From the NCBI GenBank assembly GCA_963772595.1, contig CAVYXZ010000007.1, positions 372,001-436,000 on the forward strand: a DNA stretch of 64,000 bases. The letters run 5' to 3'. This DNA is from CAVYXZ01 sp963772595. Lineage in GTDB: Bacteria; Chloroflexota; Anaerolineae; Aggregatilineales; Phototrophicaceae. The notes beneath the pieces are model-generated. The model was not told where the DNA came from. It saw nothing but the letters and a program-made list of their open reading frames with translations, and made no database searches. Shown here piece by piece: positions 8,964-17,906 of this stretch (positions are counted from its first letter, which is position 1; each line of letters opens with the position of its first letter). A program made the position numbers and the translations under genes.

Positions 8964-10595
8964 TTGGTTGAGGCAGAGATTATGCGGGCAGATTTCGTAC
9001 TCGATTACGACGTACTGACGGTTCAGCAGCCGCAAAAAGTCTATCTGATCGCGCGCCTGGCGGCCGGTCCCTCGCCGCAAGATGACCATCGTAAGCCTTT
9101 GAATCTCAGCCTGGTGATCGACCACAGCGGCTCGATGGCCGGGGATAAGCTGGATTACACCCGGCAGGCGGCCCAGTTTCTGGTGCAGAATCTCAGCAGC
9201 CGCGATACGCTCTCGATTGTGCTGTATAACAACCGGGTCGAGACACTGATCGCCCCGGCCCCGGTCCAGCACAAGGACAACATTAACCAGCGCATCGAAC
9301 GCATTAAGTCCGGCGGCACCACCAACCTCAGCGGCGGCTGGCTGGAAGGCCTGAACAACGTCGCGGTACATTTGCAGCCGGATTACCTCAACCGCGTCAT
9401 TCTGATGACCGACGGTCTCGCCAATCGTGGCATCACCGAGACCGAGCGGCTGGTCGCCATCGGCAAGCAGAAATACGCGAGCGGCATCAGCACCACGACG
9501 ATGGGCCTGGGCGATGATTTCAATGAAGACCTGCTCATCACCATTGCCAATGCCAGCGGCGGCGCGTTCTACTTCATCGAAAGCCCGGAGGTCGCCCCGT
9601 CGATCTTCCAGGAAGAGCTGCGCGGCCTGCTGAGCGTGGTGGGCCAGAACCTCAACATCAGTCTGAACCTGAGCGAACACGTCACCGGCGTCGCCCAATT
9701 GAACGCCTACCCTTCGACAGAGGAAGGCAAGCGCGTGACCTATCACCTGGGGGATGTCTTCGGCGAGGAGATCAAGACGCTGGCGCTGGAACTGGCGCTG
9801 CCGGGCATCGACGAACTGGGCGAGCAGCAGATTGCCACGCTGCGCTTCGATTATGACGAACTGACCGCTGCCGGAGTCGAGCACCGCGTCTTCGAGATGC
9901 CGGTGATCGTCAACGTGGCCCAGGAAGGCGAACAACCCGCCCTGCCCGACCGTCAGGTCAGCCAGTCGGTGCTGCTGCTCAAATCGGCCCAGGCACGCCA
10001 GGAAGCGGTCGAGAAAGCCGATCAGGGCAATTATTCCGCCGCTTCAGAAGTGCTGCGCAAAGCCGCCAGAGCCATTGACGAATCCGGGATCGACTTTGAA
10101 GCGCTGGATGAAGAGAAAATCGCCCTGCTCAAACAGGCGAAATCGCTGGAACAGGGCGCGACAGGCTTCGATTCCTACAAGCGCAAGATGATGTCCACCG
10201 AGGCTATCTACACCCGCACCGACCGGCATTCGGCCACGCAGGCCATGCGCATCCGCGAGTTTGAGCGTGTCAATCAGGCCGTGCCCACGCCGCCCCAAAC
10301 GCAGGCCCGGAGCGGGATGCCCACAATGGTCACATGGAACAACCAGACCTTCCTGCTCAACGGTGATCTGATCCGCATTGGCCGCGCGCCGCAGAACGAA
10401 ATCCCTATCGACGTGGCAGGCGTCTCGCGTTTTCACTGCCAGATTCGCCGCCAGGACGGTCAGTTGATCCTGGAAGACCTCAACAGCACCAACGGGACCT
10501 ACGTCGGCGGCCAGCCCATCGCGCAGCCGCACGTGCTCAACACCGGGGACGAAATCTTTCTCTGCAACGAGAAATTACTCTTTAACACTGACTAA
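8964..10595 (+). CDS. VWA domain protein with C-terminal FHA domain
   Basis: A 543-residue protein. Residues about 45-230 are a von Willebrand A domain with a complete metal-ion (MIDAS) site: DHSGSM, the Thr of SGGTTNLSGG, and LMTDGLAN. A middle beta-rich region and a helical segment (about 340-420) follow. The C-terminus (about 455-540) is an FHA domain (IRIGRAPQNEI, VSRFHC, DLNSTNGTYVGG) expected to bind phosphothreonine. No signal peptide is seen, so it is probably cytoplasmic. The start may be the downstream ATG 8982 (MRADF). Phosphopeptide-dependent assembly is an inference; the partner kinase is not adjacent, although a receiver-STK fusion lies 18 kb away. The next gene follows after 14 bp. 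Confidence 0.88.
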   Translation: MVEAEIMRADFVLDYDVLTVQQPQKVYLIARLAAGPSPQDDHRKPLNLSLVIDHSGSMAGDKLDYTRQAAQFLVQNLSSRDTLSIVLYNNRVETLIAPAPVQHKDNINQRIERIKSGGTTNLSGGWLEGLNNVAVHLQPDYLNRVILMTDGLANRGITETERLVAIGKQKYASGISTTTMGLGDDFNEDLLITIANASGGAFYFIESPEVAPSIFQEELRGLLSVVGQNLNISLNLSEHVTGVAQLNAYPSTEEGKRVTYHLGDVFGEEIKTLALELALPGIDELGEQQIATLRFDYDELTAAGVEHRVFEMPVIVNVAQEGEQPALPDRQVSQSVLLLKSAQARQEAVEKADQGNYSAASEVLRKAARAIDESGIDFEALDEEKIALLKQAKSLEQGATGFDSYKRKMMSTEAIYTRTDRHSATQAMRIREFERVNQAVPTPPQTQARSGMPTMVTWNNQTFLLNGDLIRIGRAPQNEIPIDVAGVSRFHCQIRRQDGQLILEDLNSTNGTYVGGQPIAQPHVLNTGDEIFLCNEKLLFNTD

Positions 10596-10609
10596 AGCGA
10601 GGACCCTTC

Positions 10610-11158
10610 ATGTTTGATACCTACGCCATCGACATCGCCGGCGTGCATCGTGACCTGCGTCTGTTCGAGATCAAGCCCGGCGTGCGCATTGCCGTGCTCA
10701 ATATCCTGGGCGATACCGAACTGGTCCAGGCCGCCAGCAAGGCGCTGGCCGAGAAACTCGACAGCTATAACATTCAGGTGCTGGTGACGCCCGAAGCCAA
10801 GAGCATCCCGCTGGCCTACGGGCTGGCGGTCGAAATGGCACTGCCTTACGTGGTGCTGCGCAAGAGCTACAAGCCTTACATGGGCAATGCCCTGCAAGCC
10901 GAGACACTCAGCATCACGACCGGTGCGGCGCAGACGCTCTATCTGGATGAGAAGGACCGGGAGCTGATCGCGGGCAAGCGCGTGGCGTTGATCGACGACG
11001 TGATCTCGACCGGCAGCACGCTCCAGGGGATGCGGCTGGTGATCGACCGCGCGGGCGGCACGCCGGTGGTCGAAGCGGCCATCCTCACCGAAGGCGACCG
11101 CGCCAAGTGGACCAACGTCGTCGCGCTAGGGCACCTGCCCGTCTGGGTGGACGAATAG
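10610..11158 (+). CDS. Phosphoribosyltransferase, adenine PRT-like
   Basis: Type I phosphoribosyltransferase. The PRPP-binding motif VALIDDVISTGSTL is near residues 125-138, and a flexible-loop region with a YKPYMGN segment precedes it. The 182-residue length and architecture suit adenine or xanthine salvage enzymes, but substrate cannot be fixed by eye. GAGGA lies before the ATG. Probably cotranscribed with the VWA-FHA gene (14-bp gap). Confidence 0.75.
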   Translation: MFDTYAIDIAGVHRDLRLFEIKPGVRIAVLNILGDTELVQAASKALAEKLDSYNIQVLVTPEAKSIPLAYGLAVEMALPYVVLRKSYKPYMGNALQAETLSITTGAAQTLYLDEKDRELIAGKRVALIDDVISTGSTLQGMRLVIDRAGGTPVVEAAILTEGDRAKWTNVVALGHLPVWVDE

Positions 11159-11180
11159 CTTTCAAGCCTCATCCCCCGGC

Positions 11181-11210
11181 CCCTTCCGCTGCGCGTCATG
11201 GCGAAGGGGA
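11181..11210. repeat. Imperfect palindrome CCCCTTC...GAAGGGG
   Basis: Arms CCCCTTC (11181-11187) and GAAGGGG (11204-11210) lie between convergent genes. The surrounding C-rich text resembles short dispersed elements common in intergenic DNA of this group; compare 22937-23000. Confidence 0.5.
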
Positions 11211-11250
11211 GAAAACCCGGAGTTTGCCTTTGAAAGTCCCTCGACCTGAG

Positions 11251-11270
11251 GGACACGACGTGCCGTGTCC
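11251..11270. repeat. Short palindrome GGACACG...CGTGTCC
   Basis: Arms GGACACG (11251-11257) and CGTGTCC (11264-11270) enclose six bases. Nearly the same hairpin occurs at 60942-60963, 50 kb away, so this is a dispersed repeat rather than a gene-specific terminator. Confidence 0.65.
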
Positions 11271-11274
11271 ACCG

Positions 11275-12000
11275 CTAATTCGTCTTCTCCACCACCAGCA
11301 GGTGTGACAGCCCCCAGGTATCCAGCGGTGTGCCTTCCAGCGATTGCAGCGTCGCCCGCAGCAGCGCCCCCGCCTGACCAAAACGTGCCACGATATTGTC
11401 GTAGCCGCCGTAGATGCGGCTGTGATGAACGATCCGCGCCGGGCAATCTTCCAGCAAGGCCAGCAGACCGCGCCGGGTATAAGCGCGCACGTGCGGCGCA
11501 AGGCGGTTGCGCAGCGCATCCGGCAGGTAATTGACCAGCGGCGAATTGCCGAAGTGATAGGTCCCGCGCCAGTAATGGCCGTGCGTCTCAAAGGGATACC
11601 AGCGGTTCGGGCAGAAGATGACCGCCCGCCCGCCCGGCTTCAGCACGCGCAGCATCTCACGCATGGCTTCGCGGTCGTCGGCCACATGCTCGATGACTTC
11701 ATTCGAGATGATCGTATCGAAATAGTCTGAAGGATACGGCAGGAATTCGGCGGCGGCCACCAGGGCGTGCGGCGTGTGCTGCTGGGCTTTCAGGGCGAAG
11801 GGCTGTTCGATCTCGAAGAGTTCGACATGCGGCGAAAAGCGCTGGCGGATCTGCGCGGCGTACATCCCGACCCCGCCCCCGGCGTCCAGCACGCGCGCGT
11901 CGTCCAGGCTGGCCCACTGGCGGATCATCTCCAGGCGGCGTTCCTGCCCGGCCCGCCAGGTATGGCTGGGGACCCCCCGGACAGCGGCCAGGTCTTCCAT
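11275..12000 (-). CDS. Class I SAM-dependent methyltransferase
   Basis: Rossmann-fold methyltransferase of 241 residues. Motif I is VLDAGGGVGMYA (about 37-48), the acidic loop is ELFEIEQ, motif post-I is FDTIISNEVIEHV, and LRVLKPGGRAVIF follows. It belongs to the UbiE/Methyltransf_11 type; the acceptor is not predictable. The C-terminal half (YHFGNSPLVNYLPDALRNRLAPHVRAYT) resembles methyltransferases in surface-glycan loci. It starts 20 bp after the stop of the upstream sensor kinase on the same strand, so the two may be cotranscribed. Confidence 0.85.
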   Translation of the reverse strand: MEDLAAVRGVPSHTWRAGQERRLEMIRQWASLDDARVLDAGGGVGMYAAQIRQRFSPHVELFEIEQPFALKAQQHTPHALVAAAEFLPYPSDYFDTIISNEVIEHVADDREAMREMLRVLKPGGRAVIFCPNRWYPFETHGHYWRGTYHFGNSPLVNYLPDALRNRLAPHVRAYTRRGLLALLEDCPARIVHHSRIYGGYDNIVARFGQAGALLRATLQSLEGTPLDTWGLSHLLVVEKTN

Positions 12001-12020
12001 AACGTGCCTTTCGGAGTGGA

Positions 12021-13841
12021 TTAATGGGTAGTGTCAAGCGTGGCCGGTCGGCGCAGCATTCGCCGCCGGGCCGGTGACTGCCCATTGCCGTTAGCGCTAG
12101 AGAGCAGATCACCGTCTTTCTTGATCGGCACCACGACCGTCACCGTCGTACCTTTGCCTTCGGCACTGTCGATGCGCAGCGTGCCATCCAGCAGCGCCGT
12201 GCGTTCGCGCATGTTGACCATGCCCAGGCTGCCGCGCTGGTCGTAATTGGCGTTGACCGCGTCGGCATCAAAGCCCACGCCGTTATCGGCAATCTCGACC
12301 ACGACGACGTCGCCTTTGCGGTAGATTTCCACGCTGATGAGTTCAGCCTCGGCAGATTTACGCGCATTGCCGACGGCTTCCTCGACGATGTAGAAGATGA
12401 CGCCCTGCTGGTGCCCATCCAGCACCGCTTCGACGCCCTCACCCACCCGCGAGACCACCTGCTGGCCGTGCGTTTCAATCGTCTTCTGGCATAACTGCGC
12501 CAGCGCCGCTTCAAGCCCCTGGCTTTCCAACACCAGCGGGCGCAGCGTAAAGAGCATGTCGCGGATTTCGCGGGTCGTCTTGCGCGCCAGTTCCTCCACC
12601 TTCTTGAGTTCCGGTGGGACATCTGCCGGACGCCGCTCCAGGAGACGGTAAATATAGCTCATGCGCATGGCGATAGCGGAGACGTTCTGCGTCGGCCCAT
12701 CATGCAGGTCGCGGGCCAACTTCTTGCGCGCGTCTTCTTCCACTTCCACGATACGCTGCTTCTCTTCCAGCAGATTGCGGTAGAGCACAGCGTTGTGCAG
12801 CGCGATGGTCGTCTGTGTGCCAATCGCCATCAGCAGGTCGGTGTCGTCACGGTTAAAGGCGTCCACGTCCTTACTGCCATAGAGCAGGACGCCGAAGTTA
12901 TCGTAATTGGCGTGCAGGGGGATACACATCAGCGAGCGCGCCTGTTGGAAGCTGGCGAAGAACTGGAGTTCCGGGTCACGCTTGACGTCTTTGCCGAAGA
13001 CCGGTTCGCAGCGCTTCAACGCCCGTCCGACAATGCCGGATTTGCCCGGCAGCACACTGGTCAGATCACTGCGGATGAAACCGCGTGAATTCGCCACGTG
13101 CAGCGCGCCATCAGCGCGAAACAACATGGCCGCACTCACCAGAGCGTCACGCTTGTTGGCAGGCACCCCAAAGGCCCCGGCATCCAGCGCCACTTCCAGC
13201 ACGCGGTCCGGGTTCATGTTGGCGCTCAGCGTCACCGCCAGATCAGCCACCACGCGGTTGCGCTCGCGCATCGTTTCCAGCATCGCGTTGCTGCGCCGGG
13301 TCATGCGCTCGACCACCAATTGCTGCGCGGCCTTCTCGCGGCCTTGCACGTAGCTCAGGCCAACGGCCATCAGGCCAAAACCGCCCAGCACCACCCAGGT
13401 AGACGCCAGCGCCGAGAGATCCACACCCTGGCTGGCCGCCACCACGCCCATCATGATCCCGATAACGCCTACGACGTAAATCAGGCTGGTCCAGTAATTG
13501 AGCACCAGCGCGCCGGTCAGCATCAGGCCCATGCCCAGGCACAGCAGCAACGCCGCACTGTTGAAGCCCATCGAGACGTAGACCCCCACCAGCAGCCAGT
13601 CCCCCAGCAAAACAGTCAGCGGGACCGCCGCGTTGAAGGCCGGGTAATGGGCCAGCAGGAAGAATGCCGCGTTGAGGACACCCCCTACAAAGAAGGCCAC
13701 AATAATCGGCCCGGTGATGTCATTCACGCCCGTGTGATCGGTCAAAGCATAAAATACGAGGGAGACGAGAATCAGCAGAATCCACCTGAGCGCAAAGAAT
13801 CCCCACTCCTCGTGCGTCAACCTCACGGAATTATCGTTCAT
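12021..13841 (-). CDS. Membrane sensor histidine kinase with GAF domain (NarL-partner type)
   Basis: A 606-residue sensor. The N-terminus (about 15-165) has six to seven transmembrane helices. A coiled linker leads to a GAF domain (about 205-350). The dimerisation domain is HisKA_3 type with the phosphoacceptor His in ARDLHDGPTQNVSAIAMR, and the ATPase domain has EEAVGNARKSA, ADNGVGFD and GSLGMVNMRERTALLDG. These kinases usually pair with LuxR/NarL response regulators, but none is adjacent, so it is an orphan here. A possible promoter on the minus strand, TTGATG with TAGTGT 17 bp on, lies upstream of 13841. Confidence 0.9.
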   Translation of the reverse strand: MNDNSVRLTHEEWGFFALRWILLILVSLVFYALTDHTGVNDITGPIIVAFFVGGVLNAAFFLLAHYPAFNAAVPLTVLLGDWLLVGVYVSMGFNSAALLLCLGMGLMLTGALVLNYWTSLIYVVGVIGIMMGVVAASQGVDLSALASTWVVLGGFGLMAVGLSYVQGREKAAQQLVVERMTRRSNAMLETMRERNRVVADLAVTLSANMNPDRVLEVALDAGAFGVPANKRDALVSAAMLFRADGALHVANSRGFIRSDLTSVLPGKSGIVGRALKRCEPVFGKDVKRDPELQFFASFQQARSLMCIPLHANYDNFGVLLYGSKDVDAFNRDDTDLLMAIGTQTTIALHNAVLYRNLLEEKQRIVEVEEDARKKLARDLHDGPTQNVSAIAMRMSYIYRLLERRPADVPPELKKVEELARKTTREIRDMLFTLRPLVLESQGLEAALAQLCQKTIETHGQQVVSRVGEGVEAVLDGHQQGVIFYIVEEAVGNARKSAEAELISVEIYRKGDVVVVEIADNGVGFDADAVNANYDQRGSLGMVNMRERTALLDGTLRIDSAEGKGTTVTVVVPIKKDGDLLSSANGNGQSPARRRMLRRPATLDTTH

Positions 13842-13991
13842 TCAGATGAACCTCTGTCCCCGTTGTTGTGTCTATACACTACCATAGCTGTCGTGTTTCA
13901 TCAATGTACCAGGTCTACTCCCATATTACGCCCGCTTCTAACCTGGATCACTTGAGTTTGTGAAAATTCTGGTAAAAAACGTTTATGGGGA

Positions 13992-14993
13992 TTATTCCAG
14001 CGTTTTTTGGTAGCGGATGTACTCGGTCAGGATACGAAAGCCTGCGCTTTCATAGAGCGCGCGCGCCTCTGCCGAATCGGTAAAGATGCGGATGTGTTCC
14101 AGGCCCCGTTCCCTCAGCGCGTGAATCGCATGAATGAGCAGCGCCCGGCCCAGGCCCTGGCTGCGCCAGCGTTTCCGCACGCTCAGTTCGCTGATTTCGC
14201 CGACGCCGCGCTCGTTGACTTCGCACAGCGCCACGCCCGCGACCTGACCGTCTGCCCAGGCCACCTGCCACAGCGAGGGATCGAAACCCGGATCGTTAAT
14301 GACTTTGCCGACAAACACGATGTAGTCTTCGTCAGTCACGCGGCGATGCCCCCACTCTTCGGTAAAGGCCTCTTCGTTGGCCTCCCAGATGGCGCGGTAA
14401 TCCGCCGCAGCGGCCTGCTTCAGCTCGAAACCATCGGGCAGACGCTTTTCCGGCAGCGGCTGGTCGATGTCAAAGCCCATCTCGATAAAGCTGTGAACCG
14501 GCGCGTAGCCTTCCTTCAACAGCAGTTCGTTATAAGCCTGCTCGTGCATGGTCGTATTGGCGCGGATGACCGCTCGATCCCGGCTGCCATGCAGATCGGC
14601 CAGGGTCTGGGCACGGCTTTCAGCCCAATGTAAGGTCGCAGTACCGATACCGTGCTGCCGCCACCGCGGCACAATCCGTCCCCGGTGGAAATAGACCCAG
14701 GTGCCATCGGCCTGTTCCCACCAGCGCACCCACTGGAAACCGATCACCTCATCGCCCATGCAGACCAGCAGCATATCGGCATACAGATCGATATTCTCCG
14801 CCTCGGCAAAGGACGCCCTGACTTCCTCTACCCTGGGGATGCCCGCCTCGGACGAGAGCGGATCCACCTGATCGTGCGCCTGGCAAGCTTCAATGACGGC
14901 CACCAGCGCGTCGAAGTCCGATTCATCGGCAAAATAGCGGAAGCTCAATCCGGGGATGTCCGGTGCATCTTTAAGGGTGATTGTCTCAGCCAT
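13992..14993 (-). CDS. Tandem GNAT acetyltransferase
   Basis: About 333 residues with two GCN5-type acetyltransferase halves, as in MshD and related proteins. The N-terminal half ends with a degenerate acetyl-CoA loop (IVPRWRQHGIGTATLHWAESRA). The C-terminal half has a good one (LSVRKRWRSQGLGRALLIHAIHAL) and the terminal EHIRIFTDSAEARALYESAGF. I use ATG 14993, which has AGAGGA five bases upstream and overlaps the end of the SDR gene by eight bases, rather than the longer frame from 15029. The substrate is unknown. Overlap suggests translational coupling with the SDR gene. Confidence 0.82.
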   Translation of the reverse strand: MAETITLKDAPDIPGLSFRYFADESDFDALVAVIEACQAHDQVDPLSSEAGIPRVEEVRASFAEAENIDLYADMLLVCMGDEVIGFQWVRWWEQADGTWVYFHRGRIVPRWRQHGIGTATLHWAESRAQTLADLHGSRDRAVIRANTTMHEQAYNELLLKEGYAPVHSFIEMGFDIDQPLPEKRLPDGFELKQAAAADYRAIWEANEEAFTEEWGHRRVTDEDYIVFVGKVINDPGFDPSLWQVAWADGQVAGVALCEVNERGVGEISELSVRKRWRSQGLGRALLIHAIHALRERGLEHIRIFTDSAEARALYESAGFRILTEYIRYQKTLE

Positions 14994-15843
14994 CAGCGTC
15001 CTCTTGCGCAGCGCGCATGTGCTTGGCAATCAAGTCGTGAAAGCGGATCTCGCTGTTGTCCTGCGGCTCGTAGCCGATAATCTTGCGGGCGTTGGTCAGG
15101 CTCCAGAAGGCCTGCGAGTTGCCGCTGATGCCGTAGAAAATCTGGAAGGGTACGCCGTTCTCGTCGCGGATGTCCTCGGTCTCAATACTCTTGATGAACA
15201 ACTGTGCCATATCGCGCTGGCTCATGTAGACGGCCAGGCCGCGCCGCACCCGCCGCAAATCGCCCGGTGTCGCGTTGGCAAGATCGGTCTCGCGCGGGCC
15301 GCCGATACGAATCTGCACGTTGTCCAGCGGCCTGCCATTGACCGCACCAGTAGCGAAGACGAAGCCCAGATGCTCATAGGTCGCTTTGGCCCATCCATAA
15401 TAATTATCCGACAGCGCCCGCCCATTCGGGTCCACAAAGTCCCACTTGGCGTCAAAAATCAGGCGTTCGTAATAATCAGCGGCGTGGTTTGAACTGACCA
15501 TGACCACCCGGCGGACGTTTTCTTCCCAGGCCGCCTGATAGACGTTGTAGGCCATTTGCACGTTCTTGAGTTCATCGGCGAAGTAGGCATCGCCATCACC
15601 GCGATCCGGGGTGTTGACAAAGCCGAAATGGCAGATCGCATCCGCACCGCGAAAGATCGCACGATAGGCGCTGCGGTCCGTGTTCAGCAGATCAACAATC
15701 TGGACCCCATCGATAGCGTCACCGTGTTCATTGCTGCTGCGAATGTCCACCGGGATCAGATCATAGCGCTCGCGCAGATCGTCCAGGATCAACCCGGCCA
15801 TACGCCCGCAAGCGCCGGTCACGACGACTTTGCGTTTACTCAT
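14986..15843 (-). CDS. NAD-dependent epimerase/dehydratase, uronate-dehydrogenase-like
   Basis: Extended short-chain dehydrogenase of 285 residues. It has the dinucleotide-binding TGACGRMAG near the N-terminus, DIRSS at the end of strand 2, the active-site pair YYGWAKA (Tyr-x3-Lys) and SSNHAADYY just before it. The SSNH-x-Y pattern and short length resemble uronate dehydrogenase, which oxidises galacturonate or glucuronate to the aldarolactone. This would suit an organism carrying the pectin-oligomer genes near 54 kb, but it is not in that cluster. A strong GGGGAGGG ribosome site precedes the ATG. Confidence 0.75.
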   Translation of the reverse strand: MSKRKVVVTGACGRMAGLILDDLRERYDLIPVDIRSSNEHGDAIDGVQIVDLLNTDRSAYRAIFRGADAICHFGFVNTPDRGDGDAYFADELKNVQMAYNVYQAAWEENVRRVVMVSSNHAADYYERLIFDAKWDFVDPNGRALSDNYYGWAKATYEHLGFVFATGAVNGRPLDNVQIRIGGPRETDLANATPGDLRRVRRGLAVYMSQRDMAQLFIKSIETEDIRDENGVPFQIFYGISGNSQAFWSLTNARKIIGYEPQDNSEIRFHDLIAKHMRAAQEDADG

Positions 15844-15894
15844 GCAGCTTACCCTCCCCTGTCGGGTTATAACGACGTGATTCGAGTATAACCC

Positions 15895-16650
15895 CTATCG
15901 CGGATATATAGCCAATACAACCGGCACCGCATCCAGTGACATTAAGCGCAGCGCGCTGGCCCCGGTCTGAACGTACAGCATGGTCGATCCGCCGCCGTCC
16001 AGGTTCAAGGCATCCACAATGCCCAGGTCGCTCTCCAGCAAAAACTGCGCCAGACGGTCCAGGCTCAGGCCGATTAGCGGAGTCGCCATGATGAGGATAC
16101 GCCCCTGGCCGTCCTGGGCGATCACGCTGCGCCGCGTCACCCGCTCCTGAGCGGAGGCCTTGTACAGACGCTGGCCGCTGTAGAGCAGCAGCGGGAAGGT
16201 CTGCACGACCTGTTCCAGATTCGCGCCCAGGTCCGGCTCATAGACATTCGAAAGGATGCGCGGCTGGCCGCTGCGCACCACAAAGGAGCCGCCCTGCCCC
16301 TCCATTGGCGTCCCGCGGGCGACTCCATCCGCCACCAGCAGACCGATGGGATCGTATTCGGGCGTGAAAAAGCTGGCGTTCACAAAGGCGACCGCCTCCG
16401 GCAGCGACTCCTGCCAGGAGTCCAGGCGCTGCGGTGTCTGGTCATGCACGCGAAAGCCATACAGGGCGGGGTCGATGCGCAGCACCCATAGCTGCCCCAG
16501 CGGAGCCGCCGAGGGTCCGACGCTGCCCAGTTCCAGGCCGGGTGCGATGACCTGCCAGCCCGGCGGCGGTGTAGGCGATGGCGTCGGCGTTGGCACCGGG
16601 GCCAATCCGCAGGCCGCCAGCGCGATCAGGAGCATCCACAGCCACTTCAT
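15895..16650 (-). CDS. Lipoprotein with phosphodiester glycosidase (NAGPA) domain
   Basis: A 251-residue exported lipoprotein. The signal peptide MKWLWMLLIALAAC ends in a lipobox (LAAC), followed by a proline/threonine-rich linker typical of surface lipoproteins. The mature domain has FVNASFFTPEYDPIGLLVADG and the hallmark ALNLDGGGSTMLYV of the family of human N-acetylglucosamine-1-phosphodiester alpha-N-acetylglucosaminidase. The bacterial relatives are thought to act on cell-surface glycans or peptidoglycan-linked sugars. Confidence 0.85.
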   Translation of the reverse strand: MKWLWMLLIALAACGLAPVPTPTPSPTPPPGWQVIAPGLELGSVGPSAAPLGQLWVLRIDPALYGFRVHDQTPQRLDSWQESLPEAVAFVNASFFTPEYDPIGLLVADGVARGTPMEGQGGSFVVRSGQPRILSNVYEPDLGANLEQVVQTFPLLLYSGQRLYKASAQERVTRRSVIAQDGQGRILIMATPLIGLSLDRLAQFLLESDLGIVDALNLDGGGSTMLYVQTGASALRLMSLDAVPVVLAIYPR

Positions 16651-16657
16651 TTAGCTC

Positions 16658-16686
16658 TTGTCCGGCCTCCTGTGCCATGCTATACT
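16658..16686 (+). promoter_or_regulatory. tRNA-Val promoter
   Basis: TTGTCC (16658-16663) and TATACT (16681-16686) are separated by exactly 17 bp and lie 11 bp before the tRNA. Confidence 0.8.
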
Positions 16687-16697
16687 CTGGCGCATCA

Positions 16698-16771
<74 letters not shown>

Positions 16772-16783
16772 AGTATGTACCAG

Positions 16784-16814
16784 CGGGTCAACTTCTAAAA
16801 AGTTGGCCCGTTTT
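16784..16814 (+). terminator. Rho-independent terminator after tRNA-Val
   Basis: CGGGTCAACTT pairs with AAGTTGGCCCG (one G-T pair) around a short A-rich loop, followed by TTTT. Confidence 0.85.
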
Positions 16815-16945
16815 CGTTGTGCCCTGGACCAGATGATAATCAGTCAGGTCAATGTCGGCAATCAAGGCGTAATCGTCAAGCGTTGATTTGCTCTTGAACA
16901 CCGCGCTTCGCCGTACGGAGTCACTGGCAAATTCAGTGCAATCCC

Positions 16946-16976
16946 TTGACTCTCCTACTGTGGGAGAGTTGATAAT
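16946..16976 (+). promoter_or_regulatory. MerR-type promoter/operator with 19-bp spacer
   Basis: The -35 TTGACT (16946-16951) and -10 GATAAT (16971-16976) are 19 bp apart, the overlong spacing that MerR-family activators correct by twisting DNA. The dyad ACTCTCC (16949-16955) and GGAGAGT (16963-16969) is centred in the spacer. It faces the MerR gene that starts at 17012, implying autoregulation. Confidence 0.85.
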
Positions 16977-17011
16977 GGGTGATGAAGGTCTTTTTGTGAA
17001 GCGTATAGAAC

Positions 17012-17839
17012 ATGTTCAAAATCGGAGACTTTTCCAAAATCTGTCAGGTGTCAATCCGGTCCCTGCGTCACTGGGATGACCTGGGTCTCCTCAGACCGGC
17101 GTACACCGATCCCAGCACAGGCTATCGCTACTACGCCGTTGACCAGTTGGAACAGGTGAACCGGATCGTAGCGCTGCGCGGTCTGGGTCTGTCACTGAAG
17201 GAAACAGCGCGCCTGCAATCAGAAGACATTTCCGTATCGGAGATTTGGGGTATGCTGCGATTGAAACAGGCGGAACTGCGCCAACAGATTGACGACAGTC
17301 AATCCCAATTAGTGATGATTGAGACACGCCTGGATCAAATCCAACAGGAAGGCAAAATGCCGGACTACGAGGTCTCGCTCAAAGTCGCCAGGCCCCAGCA
17401 GGTGCTGCACCTCCGCGAAATCATGCCCAGCATCGACTATCTGGCGCAGCGGATCATGACGGTCAATTCGCTGCGCAGCACCATTGCCAGCGCTGCGGCA
17501 AATCCGCTCATCGCCATCTTTCACGATTCCGGCCTCAATGATGCCGAACTCGACGTAGAACTGGCTTTCGCCGCGCCATCAGAGCGGCGTTCAATCCCCA
17601 GGCTACAAGAGGGTGGCAGTCTGGATTATGGGGAACTACCGGGTGTGGAACTGCTGGCCTGCACGATACACCGAGGCCCCTGGCTGTCTCTTGCGGCGGG
17701 CTACATGAGCCTGGGCCGCTGGATTCACGCCAATGGCTACGAAATTGCCGGGCCAAGCCGCGAGATATTCCATCACATTGGGCCGCAGGCGGATGAAACG
17801 ACGATCACAGAAATGCAGTTTCCCGTTTTGAAGCTGTAG
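17012..17839 (+). CDS. MerR-family regulator with GyrI-like effector domain (BmrR-like)
   Basis: A 275-residue activator. The N-terminal winged helix has FKIGDFSKICQVSIRSLRHWDDLGLL and TGYRYYAVDQLEQVNRIVALRGLG. A dimerisation coiled coil spans about 75-115. The C-terminal 155 residues (from YEVSLKVARP) match the GyrI/SOUL-like ligand pocket of BmrR-type drug sensors, including HRGPWLSLAAGYMSLGRWIHANGYEIAGPSREIF. A typical MerR operator lies upstream. The following DUF1579-like gene and perhaps DoxX are candidate targets. The ligand is unknown, probably a hydrophobic cation or drug-like compound. Confidence 0.88.
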   Translation: MFKIGDFSKICQVSIRSLRHWDDLGLLRPAYTDPSTGYRYYAVDQLEQVNRIVALRGLGLSLKETARLQSEDISVSEIWGMLRLKQAELRQQIDDSQSQLVMIETRLDQIQQEGKMPDYEVSLKVARPQQVLHLREIMPSIDYLAQRIMTVNSLRSTIASAAANPLIAIFHDSGLNDAELDVELAFAAPSERRSIPRLQEGGSLDYGELPGVELLACTIHRGPWLSLAAGYMSLGRWIHANGYEIAGPSREIFHHIGPQADETTITEMQFPVLKL

Positions 17840-17906
17840 AGCAGTGGCGCAACATGGTGCTTGATAGCGTCTCCGAATATCCAGAGACTTTGACCAGGAG
17901 GATGCA

